Assembly (NCBI GenBank): GCA_030840525.1 | Contig: JAVEEI010000146.1 | Span: 1 to 33,308 of the forward strand | Length of the DNA: 33,308 nucleotides | Direction of reading: 5' to 3' | From: Frankiaceae bacterium | Lineage (GTDB): Bacteria; Actinomycetota; Actinomycetes; JAFAQI01 | Part shown: positions 22,976 through 32,210 of the stretch, one piece after another | How the letters are laid out: each line of letters begins with the position of its first letter | How positions within the stretch are numbered: the stretch's first letter is position 1 | The notes under the pieces: model-generated | The model's input: only the letters and a program-made list of their open reading frames with translations | The model's database searches: none | What the model was told of the DNA's origin: nothing | Translations under genes and position numbers: made by a program

Positions 22976-24205
22976 CTAGCGGATGTACGTGCCGGAGATC
23001 GCGCGGGCGATGACCAGCCGCTGGATCTCCGAGGTGCCCTCGAAGATCGTGTAGATCTTCGCGTCGCGGTGCATCCGCTCGACCGGGTACTCGCGGGTGT
23101 AGCCGTTGCCGCCGAGGATCTGGATCGCCTGCTCGGTCACCCAGACAGCGGTCTCGCCGGCGAACAGCTTGCACTGCGAGCCCTCGGCCGCGTCGAACGA
23201 CTTGCCCTGCCGCGCCATCCACGCGGCCCGCCACACCAGCAGCCGGGACGCGTCGATGCGGGTCTTCATGTCGGCGAGCTTGAACGCGATGCCCTGGTTC
23301 TCGATGATCGGCCGGCCGAACTGCACGCGCGTCTTCGCGTAGTCGAGAGCGACCTCGTACGCCGCCCGCGCGATGCCGACGGCCTGCGCGCCGACGGTCG
23401 GCCGGGTGCGCTCGAACGTCGCCATCGACGGCTGCGAGCGCCCGGTCTTGAGACCCTCGCGCGCGCGGTTGAGCCGGTCGTCGAGTTTTTCCTTGCCACC
23501 CAACAAGAACTTCGACGGCAGCCGCAGGTTGTCGATGACGACCTCGGCGGTGTGCGACGCGCGAATGCCGTGCTTCTTGAACTTCTGGCCCTGCGTCAGC
23601 CCCTTGCCCTTGAACTCGGGCGGTACGACGAACGACACCTGGCCGCGGGTGCCCAGCTCCGGGTCGACCGTCGCGACGATGACGTGCCAGTCGGCGATGC
23701 CGCCGTTGGTGGCCCACGTCTTGGTGCCGTTGAGCACCCACTCGTCCTTGGCTTCGTCGTACACCGCGCGGGTCTTCATCGCGCCGACGTCGCTGCCGGC
23801 ATCCGGCTCGGAGGAGCAGAACGCGCCGAGCTTCACGTCGTCGGGCGTCCCGTACATCGCGGGGATGAACTCGCCCATCTGCTCGTTGGTGCCGTTGGCG
23901 CTGACGGCCGCGGCGGCGAGGCCGGTGCCCATCAGCGCGAGGCCGATGCCGGCGTCGCCCCAGAACAGCTCTTCCTGCGCGATCACCATGCCGAGGCCGG
24001 TGTCGTCGAACCACTGCTGCGCCATGAAGTCGAGCGAGTAGATGCCGACCTTGGCCGCCTCCTGGATCACGGGCCACGGCGTCTCTTCGCGCTCGTCCCA
24101 CTCGTGCGCGGCCGGCCGGATGACCTCGGCGGCGAACTCGTGCAGCCACTTGCGCAGCTCCGCCTGGTCGTCGGTCAGCTCGAGCGAGAACTGCGTGTCA
24201 GCCAT
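22976..24205 (-). CDS. Acyl-CoA dehydrogenase
   Basis: The 409-aa FAD enzyme introduces a trans-2 double bond into acyl-CoA, the first step of beta-oxidation, and passes electrons to ETF. Typical segments are [15 protein letters not shown] (FAD and substrate contact), [10 protein letters not shown] and the C-terminal [15 protein letters not shown] with catalytic Glu389. The full family length is present. It is divergent from a TetR gene, and a perfect GTTACC-N3-GGTAAC repeat lies between them, so it is probably repressed until an acyl-CoA binds the regulator. Chain-length preference cannot be told. Confidence 0.95.
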   Translation of the reverse strand: MADTQFSLELTDDQAELRKWLHEFAAEVIRPAAHEWDEREETPWPVIQEAAKVGIYSLDFMAQQWFDDTGLGMVIAQEELFWGDAGIGLALMGTGLAAAAVSANGTNEQMGEFIPAMYGTPDDVKLGAFCSSEPDAGSDVGAMKTRAVYDEAKDEWVLNGTKTWATNGGIADWHVIVATVDPELGTRGQVSFVVPPEFKGKGLTQGQKFKKHGIRASHTAEVVIDNLRLPSKFLLGGKEKLDDRLNRAREGLKTGRSQPSMATFERTRPTVGAQAVGIARAAYEVALDYAKTRVQFGRPIIENQGIAFKLADMKTRIDASRLLVWRAAWMARQGKSFDAAEGSQCKLFAGETAVWVTEQAIQILGGNGYTREYPVERMHRDAKIYTIFEGTSEIQRLVIARAISGTYIR

Positions 24206-24216
24206 GGCGCTATGGT

Positions 24217-24231
24217 GTTACCGCTGGTAAC
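24217..24231. promoter_or_regulatory. Palindromic TetR-type operator GTTACC-N3-GGTAAC
   Basis: A perfect 6-bp inverted repeat with a GCT spacer sits 12 bases before the acyl-CoA dehydrogenase ATG and 42 bases before the chosen TetR start. It is placed to control both divergent promoters. Confidence 0.65.
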
Positions 24232-24272
24232 CTCCTGTCAAGGTATTGGGTAGCGTGGCGGAGGTGAGCAGC

Positions 24273-24917
24273 GTGGAGTCCGCCCCGGAAGGCGCCGGCC
24301 TGCCCACCACCCAGTCGCCGAGCAGCAACGACCGGCGCGAGCAGTTGCTCGAAGCCGCCGACCGGGTCGTCCAGCGCGAGGGCTCGGCGGCCTCGATGAA
24401 CCTCATCGCCGCCGAGGCGGGCATCACCAAGCCGATCCTCTACCGGCACTTCGGCGACAAGGGCGGCCTCTACCGCGCGCTCGCCGACCGGCACATCGAC
24501 CGGCTGCTCGCCCGGCTGCGCGCCGCCCTCACCACCCGCGGCGGCCTGACCGCGCGCACCCGCGCGACCGTCGACGCCTACCTCGCCGCCGTCGAGGAGC
24601 AGCCGCAGGTCTACCGCTTCCTGATGGAGCGCGCCGCGGCCGAGGACGTCGCGGTCCGCGGCCAGGTGCTCGGAGTGGTCCGGCGGTTCGGCGACGAGCT
24701 CGCCGACGGGCTGAGTGCCGAGGCGGCACTCGCACCGATCGGCGAGACGCGCGCGCGGGTCTGGGCGCAGGGCATCGCCGGGATGGTGCAGGCCGCCGGC
24801 GACTGGTGGCTCGACCACCCCGACATCCCGCGCGGAGTGGTCGTCGACGAGCTCATCGCATTGATGTTCGGCGAGTTCGGCCTGGGCACCCCGTCTCTGG
24901 GTACGCCGACTGCGTGA
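24273..24917 (+). CDS. TetR-family regulator (likely fatty-acid-responsive)
   Basis: The 214-aa protein has a classic TetR helix-turn-helix (about residues 20-65, with MNLIAAEAGITKPILYRHFGDKGGLY). The C-terminal domain contains the MERAAAEDVAVRGQV and GMVQAAGDWWLDHP stretches seen in the actinobacterial TetR_C group next to acyl-CoA genes. GTG 24273 is chosen because GGAGGTGA, a full anti-Shine-Dalgarno match, lies eight bases ahead. TTG 24246 and GTG 24255/24264 are in frame but poorly placed. It is divergent from the acyl-CoA dehydrogenase. It is also first in a string of four genes with GTGA overlaps. Confidence 0.9.
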   Translation: MESAPEGAGLPTTQSPSSNDRREQLLEAADRVVQREGSAASMNLIAAEAGITKPILYRHFGDKGGLYRALADRHIDRLLARLRAALTTRGGLTARTRATVDAYLAAVEEQPQVYRFLMERAAAEDVAVRGQVLGVVRRFGDELADGLSAEAALAPIGETRARVWAQGIAGMVQAAGDWWLDHPDIPRGVVVDELIALMFGEFGLGTPSLGTPTA

Positions 24918-26380
24918 TCTTGCCCCTCGCCCAGCAGTTGCGCGCCGCCGACCGCCGGCTGTTCGCCGCGGCCGCCGCCCGCCGCCCGCACTCGTTCGTC
25001 GACCGGGTCGTCCCGCGGCTGACCGCCGCCGCCGACCACGGCATGCTCTGGTTCGGCGTCGCCGCGGCCTGCGCGGTCACCGGTGAGCGCGGCCGGCGTG
25101 CGGCGCTGCGCGGCCTGGTCTCGCTGACGGTCGCGAGCGCGGCCGCGAACGGCCCGGCGAAGTGGCTGGTACGTCGCGGCCGCCCCGGGCTCGACGGCGT
25201 ACCGCTGGTCCGGCAGCTCCGCAGCCAGCCGGGTACGTCGTCGTTCCCGAGCGGGCACTCGGCGTCGGCCGCCGCGTTCGCGGCCGGGGTGGCGATCGAG
25301 TCCGGCGTCCTGGCCGCGCCGGTCGGCGTGCTCGCGGCCGGGGTCGCGTACGGCCGGGTGCACACCGGCGTCCACTACCCGGCCGACGTGGCCGCCGGCG
25401 TGCTGCTCGGGGTCGGCTGCGCGCTGCTGGTCCGGCGGTCGTGGCCGCCGCACACCGGTCCCGCGCAGGCGGCGGCGGCGCCCGCGGCGGCGGCACCGGC
25501 CGCGCCGGACGGCGAGGGTCTGGTCGTCGTCGTGAACGCCGCCGCGGCGTCGGTCGCCGACATCGCGGACGAGCTGCGTACGACGATCCTCAAGCGGCTG
25601 CCCGCCGCCGAGGTCGTGCTGTGCGACGACGCGGAGAAGATCGCGGACACGCTCGACGCGGCGGCCGCCCGCGCGCGCATCCTCGGTGTCGCCGGTGGTG
25701 ATGGCACGGTCAACTGCGCCGCGGGTGTCGCGATGGATCACGGCCTGCCGCTCGCGGTGTTCCCGGCCGGGACGCTCAACCACTTCGCCGGCGACCTCGG
25801 CGTCGACGACGTCGACTGCGTCCTGCGCAGCGTCGCCGAGGGCGCGGCCGTGCAGGTGCGGGTCGCGACGGCCGGCCCCGGCCTGCACTTCCTCAACACG
25901 TTCTCCGTCGGGGTCTACCCGGAGCTCGTCCGGCGCCGCGAGGCGCGCGAGCGCGTGATCGGCAAGTGGCCGGCGCTCGCGGTCGCGCTCGCGGAGGTGC
26001 TCGGCCGGGCCGAGCCGACCGAGCTCGAGGTCGACGGCGAGCAGCGGCGGGTCTGGCTGCTCTTCGGCGGCAACGGCCGCTTCCACCCGCTCGGCTTCGC
26101 ACCGTCCTGGCGGGAGAAGCTCGACGAGGGGGTGGTCGACGTCCGCATCGTCGACGCGCAGAGCCCGCTCGCCCGGACCCGCCTGGTCGCGGCGGTGCTC
26201 ACCGGTGGGCTGGCCCGGTGTCGCGTCTACCAGGAGAGTGTCGTCGAGCGGATGACCGTGCGCGTGCTCGACGGCGACCCGGAGCTGGCCCGCGACGGCG
26301 AGTCCGAGCCGGCCCCGCGCGACCTCGAGCTGACGGTTGACGACCGGCCGCTGACGGTCTACCGGCCGGAGCGCGGGTGA
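24914..26380 (+). CDS. PAP2 phosphatase / diacylglycerol kinase fusion
   Basis: The 488-aa protein joins a PAP2 lipid phosphatase domain to a diacylglycerol/sphingosine kinase-like domain. PAP2 (about 15-180) shows KWLVRRGRP, PSGH and HTGVHYPAD, the three active-site motifs, within membrane helices. After an Ala/Pro-rich linker, the kinase domain (about 195-485) has GVAGGDGTVN, the ATP-binding motif, and FPAGTLNHFA. One part removes and the other adds phosphate on lipids, possibly cycling diacylglycerol and phosphatidate or an isoprenoid lipid. This fusion is known in actinobacteria. The GTG start overlaps the TetR stop (GTGA), and its own stop overlaps the next PAP2 gene in the same way. Confidence 0.9.
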   Translation: MILPLAQQLRAADRRLFAAAAARRPHSFVDRVVPRLTAAADHGMLWFGVAAACAVTGERGRRAALRGLVSLTVASAAANGPAKWLVRRGRPGLDGVPLVRQLRSQPGTSSFPSGHSASAAAFAAGVAIESGVLAAPVGVLAAGVAYGRVHTGVHYPADVAAGVLLGVGCALLVRRSWPPHTGPAQAAAAPAAAAPAAPDGEGLVVVVNAAAASVADIADELRTTILKRLPAAEVVLCDDAEKIADTLDAAAARARILGVAGGDGTVNCAAGVAMDHGLPLAVFPAGTLNHFAGDLGVDDVDCVLRSVAEGAAVQVRVATAGPGLHFLNTFSVGVYPELVRRREARERVIGKWPALAVALAEVLGRAEPTELEVDGEQRRVWLLFGGNGRFHPLGFAPSWREKLDEGVVDVRIVDAQSPLARTRLVAAVLTGGLARCRVYQESVVERMTVRVLDGDPELARDGESEPAPRDLELTVDDRPLTVYRPERG

Positions 26381-27024
26381 GCCGCCGGCGCGCCCTCGCC
26401 GCCGGGCTCGTCGCGTTGCTGTTGCTCCCGCTCGCCGTGGCGGTGCGGGTCGGCTGGCACCCGATCGCCGGGCCGGACCGCACGGCCGACAACCGCGCGC
26501 ACGACCTCGTCCGGTCGAGCTCGGGGCTGCTGTCGGCGACCCGCGCGGTCACCCACCTCGGCGACCCGCTCGTCGTGACGCTGCTCGCCGCCGTCGCCGC
26601 GCTGGTGTGCTGGTTCCTCGGCCGCCGCCGCGACGCGGTGTACCTCGTCGCCGTACGGCTCGTCGTCGTCGTGTTGGGCTACGCGCTGAAGGAGGCGGTC
26701 GGGCGGGCTCGGCCGTCGCTGCCGGAACCGGTCGCGCATGCCGGCGGCTACTCGTTCCCGTCCGGGCACGCGCTCGGTGCCGCGGCCCTGTACACGTCGC
26801 TCGCGGTGGTCGCCTCGGGAGTCGTCCGGCGGCGCTGGCGGCCGGCGCTCGTCGCGGTCGCGGTCGTCGTACCGATGGCTGTCGCCGCGTCCCGGGTGCT
26901 GCTCGGCGTGCACTTCCCGTCCGACGTCGCGGCCGGGCTCGTGCTGGGTTGGGCCGTCGCATTGCTCGGCCGGTCCGCCGAACCGACCGAGCCGGCAGAG
27001 ACCGCACCGGGGAGCGCAGCGTGA
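26377..27024 (+). CDS. PAP2-family lipid phosphatase
   Basis: The 215-aa integral membrane phosphatase has motifs KEAVGRARP (about 107-115), YSFPSGHALG (about 127-136) and SRVLLGVHFPSDV (about 170-182), in the usual order and spacing. It has five or six helices. The likely substrate is a lipid phosphate or undecaprenyl diphosphate outside the membrane. GTG start overlaps the previous gene by four bases, and its TGA overlaps the DUF1206 start, so it is translated as part of the string. The C terminus is a short polar tail. Confidence 0.9.
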   Translation: MSRRRALAAGLVALLLLPLAVAVRVGWHPIAGPDRTADNRAHDLVRSSSGLLSATRAVTHLGDPLVVTLLAAVAALVCWFLGRRRDAVYLVAVRLVVVVLGYALKEAVGRARPSLPEPVAHAGGYSFPSGHALGAAALYTSLAVVASGVVRRRWRPALVAVAVVVPMAVAASRVLLGVHFPSDVAAGLVLGWAVALLGRSAEPTEPAETAPGSAA

Positions 27025-27848
27025 AGCGCCCCGTGACGCGCGCCCACGAACGCGACGCCAAGAACGTCGTCGACAAGCTCGCCCGCCTCGGCCTCGCCAG
27101 CCGCGGTGTCGTCTACCTGCTGATCGCGTGGATCTCGGTCCGGATCGCGATGTCCGGCGGCGGTGGCGGCGGTGAGGCCGACCGGCAGGGAGCGCTCGGG
27201 ACGTTCGCGCACAACACCGCGGGCAAGGCGGTCCTCGTCGTGATGGCGGTCGGCTTCCTCGGGTACGCCGTCTGGCGGCTGACCGAGGCGGTCTGGGGCC
27301 ACCGCGACGCCGACGGCGACGCGAGCCGGTGGGTCAAGCGCGGCGCGTCCTTCGCCCGCGCGGTGCTGTACGGCGGGTTCGCCTGGTCGGCTGGGCGGGC
27401 TGCCGTCAGCGGCGGCGGCGGGCAGGGGTCGAACACGACGTCGAAGCAGGCGACCGCCGGGCTGCTGGCGCACTCCGGCGGCCGGGTCGCCGTCGTCGTC
27501 CTGGGCGTCGGCTTCGTCGTCGCGGGGGTCGTGCTGACGGTCCGCGGCGTGCTGCGCAAGTTCGAGAGCAAGCTGCGGACGGGCGAGATGGGCGAGAAGA
27601 CCGAGCGGGTCGTTGCGGTGCTCGGCGTCGCCGGGCAGACCGCCCGCGGTGTGGTGTTCGGCGTCGTCGGTGGGTTCTTCGTCGACGCGGCGGTGAGTTA
27701 CGACCCGGCGAAGGCGCAGGGTCTCGACGGGGCGCTGCGGTCGCTCGCTCGCGCGCCCCTCGGTGCCCTGCTGCTGGCCGTCGTGGCGGCCGGGCTGGCG
27801 GCGTTCGGCGCGTACTCGCTCGCCGAGGCCCGCTATCGCGAGACGTGA
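27021..27848 (+). CDS. DUF1206 membrane protein
   Basis: The 275-aa protein contains three DUF1206 units, each starting with a basic amphipathic helix and GVVYLLIAW-like membrane segments. They begin near 18 (ARLGLASRGVVYLL), 108 (GASFARAVLYGGF) and 200 (VAGQTARGVVFGV). It has six transmembrane helices and Gly-rich loops between. The function of the family is unknown. GGGGAG precedes the GTG, which overlaps the PAP2 stop. It ends the operon that begins with TetR. Confidence 0.9.
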   Translation: MKRPVTRAHERDAKNVVDKLARLGLASRGVVYLLIAWISVRIAMSGGGGGGEADRQGALGTFAHNTAGKAVLVVMAVGFLGYAVWRLTEAVWGHRDADGDASRWVKRGASFARAVLYGGFAWSAGRAAVSGGGGQGSNTTSKQATAGLLAHSGGRVAVVVLGVGFVVAGVVLTVRGVLRKFESKLRTGEMGEKTERVVAVLGVAGQTARGVVFGVVGGFFVDAAVSYDPAKAQGLDGALRSLARAPLGALLLAVVAAGLAAFGAYSLAEARYRET

Positions 27849-27877
27849 GTTCGGACCCCTATCCTGGCGCGGTCCAG

Positions 27878-27899
27878 CCAAGGTGAACGCCAGATGAAC
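27878..27899 (-). promoter_or_regulatory. PHO box (PhoP-binding direct repeats)
   Basis: On the minus strand, GTTCATCTGGC and GTTCACCTTGG lie head to tail with the 11-base period of actinobacterial PhoP direct-repeat units. The first unit fits the Streptomyces consensus fully and the second at all but one place. The site ends 14 bases before the DUF47 ATG. A possible -10 (TATCCT, 27860-27865) is upstream of it, so bound PhoP could block transcription there. The direction of control is not shown. Confidence 0.7.
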
Positions 27900-27913
27900 G
27901 GGGCAGGCCAACG

Positions 27914-28534
27914 ATGCGGCTGCGCTTGACGCCACAGGAGAACGTCTTCTACGACCTGTTCACGGCTTCCGCGGCAAATGTGCTCGAAGGGTCGCAGACG
28001 CTGCGCGAGCTGATCAGCGCGCAGCCGCACGAGCGCGACCAGTTGTTCCGCCGGCTCCGCGAGCAAGAGCACCACGGCGACGACCGGACGCACAACATCC
28101 TGCGCGAGGTGAACTCGACGTTCGTCACGCCGATGGACCGCGAGGACATCTACCGGCTGGCCAGCCGGCTCGACGACGTCATGGACTTCTTCGAAGCCGC
28201 CGGCGACCTGATCGTGCTCTACCAGCTCGGCACGCTGCCTCGCGAGATCCAGGACCTCGCCGACATCCTCGTCCGCGCCGCCGAGCTGACCAGCCTGGCG
28301 ATGCCGCGGCTGAAGTCGCTGACCAAGTTGCAGGACTACTGGATCGAGATCAACCGGCTGGAGAACGACGCCGACAAGCTCTACCGGCGGTTCGTCGCGC
28401 GGCTGTTCGCCGGCGAGTTCGAGGCCTTGGAAGTGTTGAAGCTCAAGGAGGTCGCCGAGCAGATGGAGGCGGCGGCGGACGCGTTCGAGAACGTCGCCGA
28501 CACCATCGAGACCATCGCGGTCAAGGAGTCCTGA
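27914..28534 (+). CDS. DUF47 PhoU-like protein
   Basis: The 206-aa all-helical cytoplasmic protein has the DUF47/TIGR00153 (PhoU-related) layout. A conserved start (RLTPQENVFYDLF) is followed by two pseudo-repeats with E/D-rich metal-binding turns (EQEHHGDDRTHNI and INRLENDADKLYR). Such proteins are usually encoded directly before a Pit transporter and are thought to control its activity. Here pit begins six bases after the stop. A PHO box lies just upstream. Confidence 0.92.
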   Translation: MRLRLTPQENVFYDLFTASAANVLEGSQTLRELISAQPHERDQLFRRLREQEHHGDDRTHNILREVNSTFVTPMDREDIYRLASRLDDVMDFFEAAGDLIVLYQLGTLPREIQDLADILVRAAELTSLAMPRLKSLTKLQDYWIEINRLENDADKLYRRFVARLFAGEFEALEVLKLKEVAEQMEAAADAFENVADTIETIAVKES

Positions 28535-28540
28535 GCCGGC

Positions 28541-29539
28541 GTGGAGACGCTCGGCCTCGTCCTGCTCATCGTCGTCGCGCTCGGCTTCGACTACACCAAC
28601 GGCTTCCACGACGCGGCGAACGCGATCGCGACCTCGGTGTCGACGCGGGCTCTTACCCCGCGGATGGCGCTCGCGCTCGCGGCCGTGTTCAACCTGCTCG
28701 GCTCGCTGGTGTCGACCAGTGTCGCGAGCACGGTCGGCAAAGGGATCATCGACGTACCGAAGTCGCGCGAGGGTCTCACCATCGTGTTCGCGGCCGTCGT
28801 CGGCGCGATCGTGTGGAACCTCGTCACGTGGTACTTCGGGCTGCCGTCGTCGTCGTCGCACGCGCTGATCGGCGGCCTCATCGGCGCCGCGATCGCGTCG
28901 AGCGGGTCGGTGAAGTGGCACGGCGTCGTGAAGAAGGTCGTCGTACCGATGGTCCTGTCGCCGCTCGTCGGCTTCGTGCTGGCGTTGCTGTTCATGCTCG
29001 CGGTGCTCTGGATCTTCCGCCGGTCGAACCCGCGGCGGGTTAACCGCGGCTTCAAGTACGGGCAGTGGGTCTCGTCCGCCGCGATGTCGTACGGGCACGG
29101 GTTGCAGGACGCGCAGAAGACGATGGGTGTCATCACGCTGGCTCTGGTGACGACGCACCACCTCGCGTCGTTCGTCGTACCGACGTGGGTGAAGCTGACC
29201 TGCGCGCTCGCGATCGCTCTCGGCACCTACAGCGGCGGCTGGCGGATCATGCGCACGTTGGGCCGGCGGGTGTTCAAGCTCGACAACGCCGCCGGCTTCT
29301 CCGCACAGACCGTTGCGTCCGGCGTGCTGATGGCGACGGCGTACGTGTACGCGGCGCCGATCTCGACGACGCACGTCATCACGTCGTCGGTGCTCGGCGT
29401 CGGTGCGACCCGCCGCCTGTCGGCCGTCCGCTGGGGTGTCGCCGGCAACATCCTGACCGCGTGGCTGCTGACCCTGCCGATGGCCGCGTTGGTCGCCGCC
29501 GCGGTGTACGGCGTCAGCCAGGTCGTCCTCGGCAGCTAG
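28541..29539 (+). CDS. pit: Low-affinity inorganic phosphate transporter
   Basis: The 332-aa polytopic protein is of the PiT family, importing metal-phosphate or phosphate with cation. The signature GFDYTNGFHDAANAIATSV is at the N terminus and the second copy (SYGHGLQDAQKTMGVITLAL) in the second half. The PSSSSHALIGGLIG and ISTTHVITSSVLGVG motifs sit in membrane segments. The GTG start is six bases from the DUF47 stop, so one operon. In Streptomyces a DUF47-pit pair adjoins pstSCAB, as here. Confidence 0.95.
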   Translation: METLGLVLLIVVALGFDYTNGFHDAANAIATSVSTRALTPRMALALAAVFNLLGSLVSTSVASTVGKGIIDVPKSREGLTIVFAAVVGAIVWNLVTWYFGLPSSSSHALIGGLIGAAIASSGSVKWHGVVKKVVVPMVLSPLVGFVLALLFMLAVLWIFRRSNPRRVNRGFKYGQWVSSAAMSYGHGLQDAQKTMGVITLALVTTHHLASFVVPTWVKLTCALAIALGTYSGGWRIMRTLGRRVFKLDNAAGFSAQTVASGVLMATAYVYAAPISTTHVITSSVLGVGATRRLSAVRWGVAGNILTAWLLTLPMAALVAAAVYGVSQVVLGS

Positions 29540-29556
29540 CTCCGTCCCTACTTCTC

Positions 29557-29617
29557 GTTGAGTGCGACGAACCTCGTCTTCTCAGCCGCTGAGAACACGA
29601 GTTTCGTCACACTCGAC
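29557..29617. repeat. 29-bp imperfect inverted repeat (61-nt hairpin)
   Basis: Arms 29557-29585 and 29589-29617 match at 25 of 29 positions around a CCG loop. The four mismatches are spread evenly (arm positions 3, 9, 16 and 22), and one is a G-U wobble. It lies between pit and the next gene. No T-run follows on either strand. It may be a dispersed palindromic element or an mRNA-end hairpin for pit. Confidence 0.75.
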
Positions 29618-29642
29618 GGGGTGGGTGGGGTAGAAGTGGGCC

Positions 29643-29972
29643 ATGGCGCACGAGGTGATCCACGTCGTGCACCGCTCGGTCGAGGCCGGCGGGGCACTTC
29701 TCGCGATCGGCGGCGCGGCGCTGGGCTGCTACCTGTCGACGCCGACCTGTACGGCGGGCACCGGTGGGCTCTTCCCGAAGCCGCCGGTCTGCAGCAACCG
29801 GATCGGCACCGTGCACGTGACCGGTAGCGCCGTCGGCGACGCGAGTAACGGCTTCTCCTCGAGGCCGGACACCCATCAGGTCGGGTGGGCGTTCGGCGGG
29901 ATCGTGGTCGGCGCGATTGCGGGCGGGGCGGTCGGGCTCATGTGGCGCGAGCTGCGCGGGGCGGCGGGTTAG
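29643..29972 (+). CDS. Small membrane protein, 109 aa
   Basis: The protein has two hydrophobic helices (about 14-31 and 80-100) joined by an outside loop of about 45 residues. The loop holds two or three Cys (PTCTAGTGGLFPKPPVCSN) that could form a disulfide. The ATG has a purine-rich stretch 8-12 bases ahead. The family is not recognised. It is convergent with the DUF3099 gene, three bases away. Confidence 0.6.
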   Translation: MAHEVIHVVHRSVEAGGALLAIGGAALGCYLSTPTCTAGTGGLFPKPPVCSNRIGTVHVTGSAVGDASNGFSSRPDTHQVGWAFGGIVVGAIAGGAVGLMWRELRGAAG

Positions 29973-29975
29973 CCG

Positions 29976-30302
29976 CTACGAGCTCCGGTCGCTCCGGCCG
30001 TCGGCTGAGCCCGACTCGAGCTCGGCGGCCTTGCGCTTGGCGTAGAGCGAGGGCGCCGGTTCCGCGGTGCGCTTCGGGCCGGCGTTCGCGGCGACGACCG
30101 CAACCCACGGCAGGATCAGCGAGCCGGCGACGGCGAACGCCGCCAGCCAGCGCAGGCCGACACCGAACAGCACGATCGCGAGGATGAAGCAGACGAGCCG
30201 CAGGCCCATCGTGATCAGGTAGCGACGTTCCCGGTCGCGCCGCTCCTGCGCCGGGCTCGTCGGCGCGGTGGTGATGAGCACGGGCTCGTCGGCGCGGGTC
30301 AC
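29976..30302 (-). CDS. DUF3099 membrane protein
   Basis: The 108-aa protein begins with a polar segment containing VLITTAPTSP, then RERRYLITMGLRLVCFILA. Two transmembrane helices (about 31-48 and 52-70) follow, with LPWVAVVAANAGPKR closing the domain. This is the DUF3099 pattern of actinobacteria; function unknown. The start is GTG. It lies 64 bases downstream of pstB on the same strand, but is probably a separate gene. Confidence 0.83.
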   Translation of the reverse strand: MTRADEPVLITTAPTSPAQERRDRERRYLITMGLRLVCFILAIVLFGVGLRWLAAFAVAGSLILPWVAVVAANAGPKRTAEPAPSLYAKRKAAELESGSADGRSDRSS

Positions 30303-30366
30303 GACCTAAGCATGCGCCATGCAACTACCGCGAGGTCGGCGCGAGGCTGGCAAGGCCGCAGAGAGG

Positions 30367-31143
30367 CTAGCCGAAGCGGCCGGTGATGTAGTCCTCGGTG
30401 CGCTTCTCGCTCGGGTTCGTGAAGATCTTCTGCGTCGTGTCCGCCTCGACGAGGTAGCCCGGCTCGCCCGGCCCGCGCAGCGTGAAGAACGCCGTGACGT
30501 CCGACACGCGCGCGGCCTGCTGCATGTTGTGCGTGACGATGACGATCGTGTAGCGGTCCTTCAGCTCGAAGATGAGATCCTCGATCGCGAGCGTCGAGAT
30601 CGGGTCGAGCGCGCTGCACGGCTCGTCCATGAGCAGCACCTGTGGCTCGACCGCGATCGCCCGCGCGATGCACAGTCGTTGCTGCTGCCCGCCGGACAAG
30701 CCCGCGCCCGGCTTGTTGAGCCGCGACCGCACCTCGTCCCAGAGGTTCGCGCTGCGCAGCGACCGCTCGACCGCGCTGTCGAGCTCCGACTTCCTCCGCA
30801 GGCCGTTGAGCCGCAACCCGGCCGCGACGTTGTCGTAGATCGACATCGTCGGGAACGGGTTGGGCCGCTGGAACACCATGCCGATGGTGCGCCGTACCGC
30901 TGCCGCGTCGATCTCGGGTGCGTAGATGTCCTCGTCGTCGAGCAGCACCTGGCCTTCGATCCGAGCGCCCGGAACGACCTCGTGCATCCGGTTGAGCGCG
31001 CGCAGGAACGTCGACTTGCCGCAGCCGGACGGACCGATGAACGCGGTGACGCTCTTCGGCTCGATCGCGATCGAGACGTCGTCGACCGCCTTCGTCTTGC
31101 CGTAGAAGCAGGACAGTTCGACGGTTTCGATGCGCTTGGCCAT
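30367..31143 (-). CDS. pstB: Phosphate ABC transporter ATP-binding protein
   Basis: The 258-aa ATPase drives the Pst phosphate importer. Walker [10 protein letters not shown] (about 37-45), the Q-loop [16 protein letters not shown] typical of PstB, the signature LSGGQQQR, Walker B VLLMDEP and switch His VTHN are all present. The ATG ([15 protein letters not shown]) starts 11 bases after the pstA stop. It is last in pstSCAB order. The open frame extends upstream inside pstA, but that part is not translated in this gene. Confidence 0.96.
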   Translation of the reverse strand: MAKRIETVELSCFYGKTKAVDDVSIAIEPKSVTAFIGPSGCGKSTFLRALNRMHEVVPGARIEGQVLLDDEDIYAPEIDAAAVRRTIGMVFQRPNPFPTMSIYDNVAAGLRLNGLRRKSELDSAVERSLRSANLWDEVRSRLNKPGAGLSGGQQQRLCIARAIAVEPQVLLMDEPCSALDPISTLAIEDLIFELKDRYTIVIVTHNMQQAARVSDVTAFFTLRGPGEPGYLVEADTTQKIFTNPSEKRTEDYITGRFG

Positions 31144-31154
31144 GGCTGGTGCGG

Positions 31155-32210
31155 TTACCTCCGGAGCGAGTTTCGTCGGGTCAGCAGCCGCGCCGCGACG
31201 TACAGGACGACGACGATGAGAATCAAGGTAAGCGCTGCGGCCCACGCGCGGTCGACATCGAGGTTGCTCGACGACCCGGCCCCTTGGAAGATGTACAGCG
31301 GCAGCGACGCCTGCGGGCCCTTCATCGGGTTGGTGTTGATGTAGAAGTTGTTGCCGACGACCAGCAGCACCGGCGCGGTCTCGCCGGTCACCCGCGCGAT
31401 CGCGAGCATCACGCCGGTCGTGATCCCGGTCGCCGCGGTAGGCAGCACGATGCGCAGGATCGTCTTCCATTTCGGCACCCCGAGGGCGTACGACGCCTCG
31501 CGCAACGCTGCCGGGACGAGCCGGATCATTTCCTCCGCCGACCGTACGACGATCGGCAGCTCGAGGATCGCGAGCGCGATGGAGCCGGCGAACCCGGAGA
31601 ACCCCTTGTGCAGCGCGAGGACCCAGAACGCGAGTACGAACAACCCGGCGACGATCGACGGGATGCCGGTCATGACGTCGACGAGAAAACGGATCGCGGT
31701 GCCGAACGCGTTGCGCCCGTACTCGGTCACGTAGATCGCGACGAGCAGGCCGAGCGGTACGGCGATGAGGCTCGCGATCAGGACTTGCTCGAGAGTGCCG
31801 ACGATCGCGTGGTAGATGCCGCCGTTGGGCGAGAAGGGGCCGACGCCGGCCATCGAGTGCGTCAGGAAGTTGCCGGTGAGCCGCTTGGTGCCGCGGTAGG
31901 CCGTGTAGCCGAGGGTGAACCCGAGCGGCAGCAAGGTCAGGACGAGCGCGATCAGCGCGCCGCTCGTCGCCAGCCGGTCGACCGCGCGCCGCCGGCCTTC
32001 GACGGCCAGCGTCAGCCCGGTCACGGTCAGGATGGCGAGGACGGTCGCGGCGACGAGGAAGTCGGCGACGCCTTGCAGCGGAGTCACCGCGAACAGCAGG
32101 AACGTGACCGCGACGGCGGCCAGTGCGGCGCCGGCGACCACGGGCCGCGGCAGCGTCCGGGCGGTGAGGCCGCGGGAGCGCAGGCCGGCCGAGGATGCGT
32201 CGGCGGTCAT
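31155..32210 (-). CDS. pstA: Phosphate ABC transporter permease PstA
   Basis: The 351-aa membrane protein has a C-terminal ABC permease domain of five or six helices with the EAA loop ([20 protein letters not shown]). It also has an N-terminal extension with two or three extra helices, making it about 50 residues longer than typical. [13 protein letters not shown] is a PstA signature. The ATG overlaps the pstC stop (ATGA), so the two permease halves are translationally coupled. Confidence 0.94.
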   Translation of the reverse strand: MTADASSAGLRSRGLTARTLPRPVVAGAALAAVAVTFLLFAVTPLQGVADFLVAATVLAILTVTGLTLAVEGRRRAVDRLATSGALIALVLTLLPLGFTLGYTAYRGTKRLTGNFLTHSMAGVGPFSPNGGIYHAIVGTLEQVLIASLIAVPLGLLVAIYVTEYGRNAFGTAIRFLVDVMTGIPSIVAGLFVLAFWVLALHKGFSGFAGSIALAILELPIVVRSAEEMIRLVPAALREASYALGVPKWKTILRIVLPTAATGITTGVMLAIARVTGETAPVLLVVGNNFYINTNPMKGPQASLPLYIFQGAGSSSNLDVDRAWAAALTLILIVVVLYVAARLLTRRNSLRR

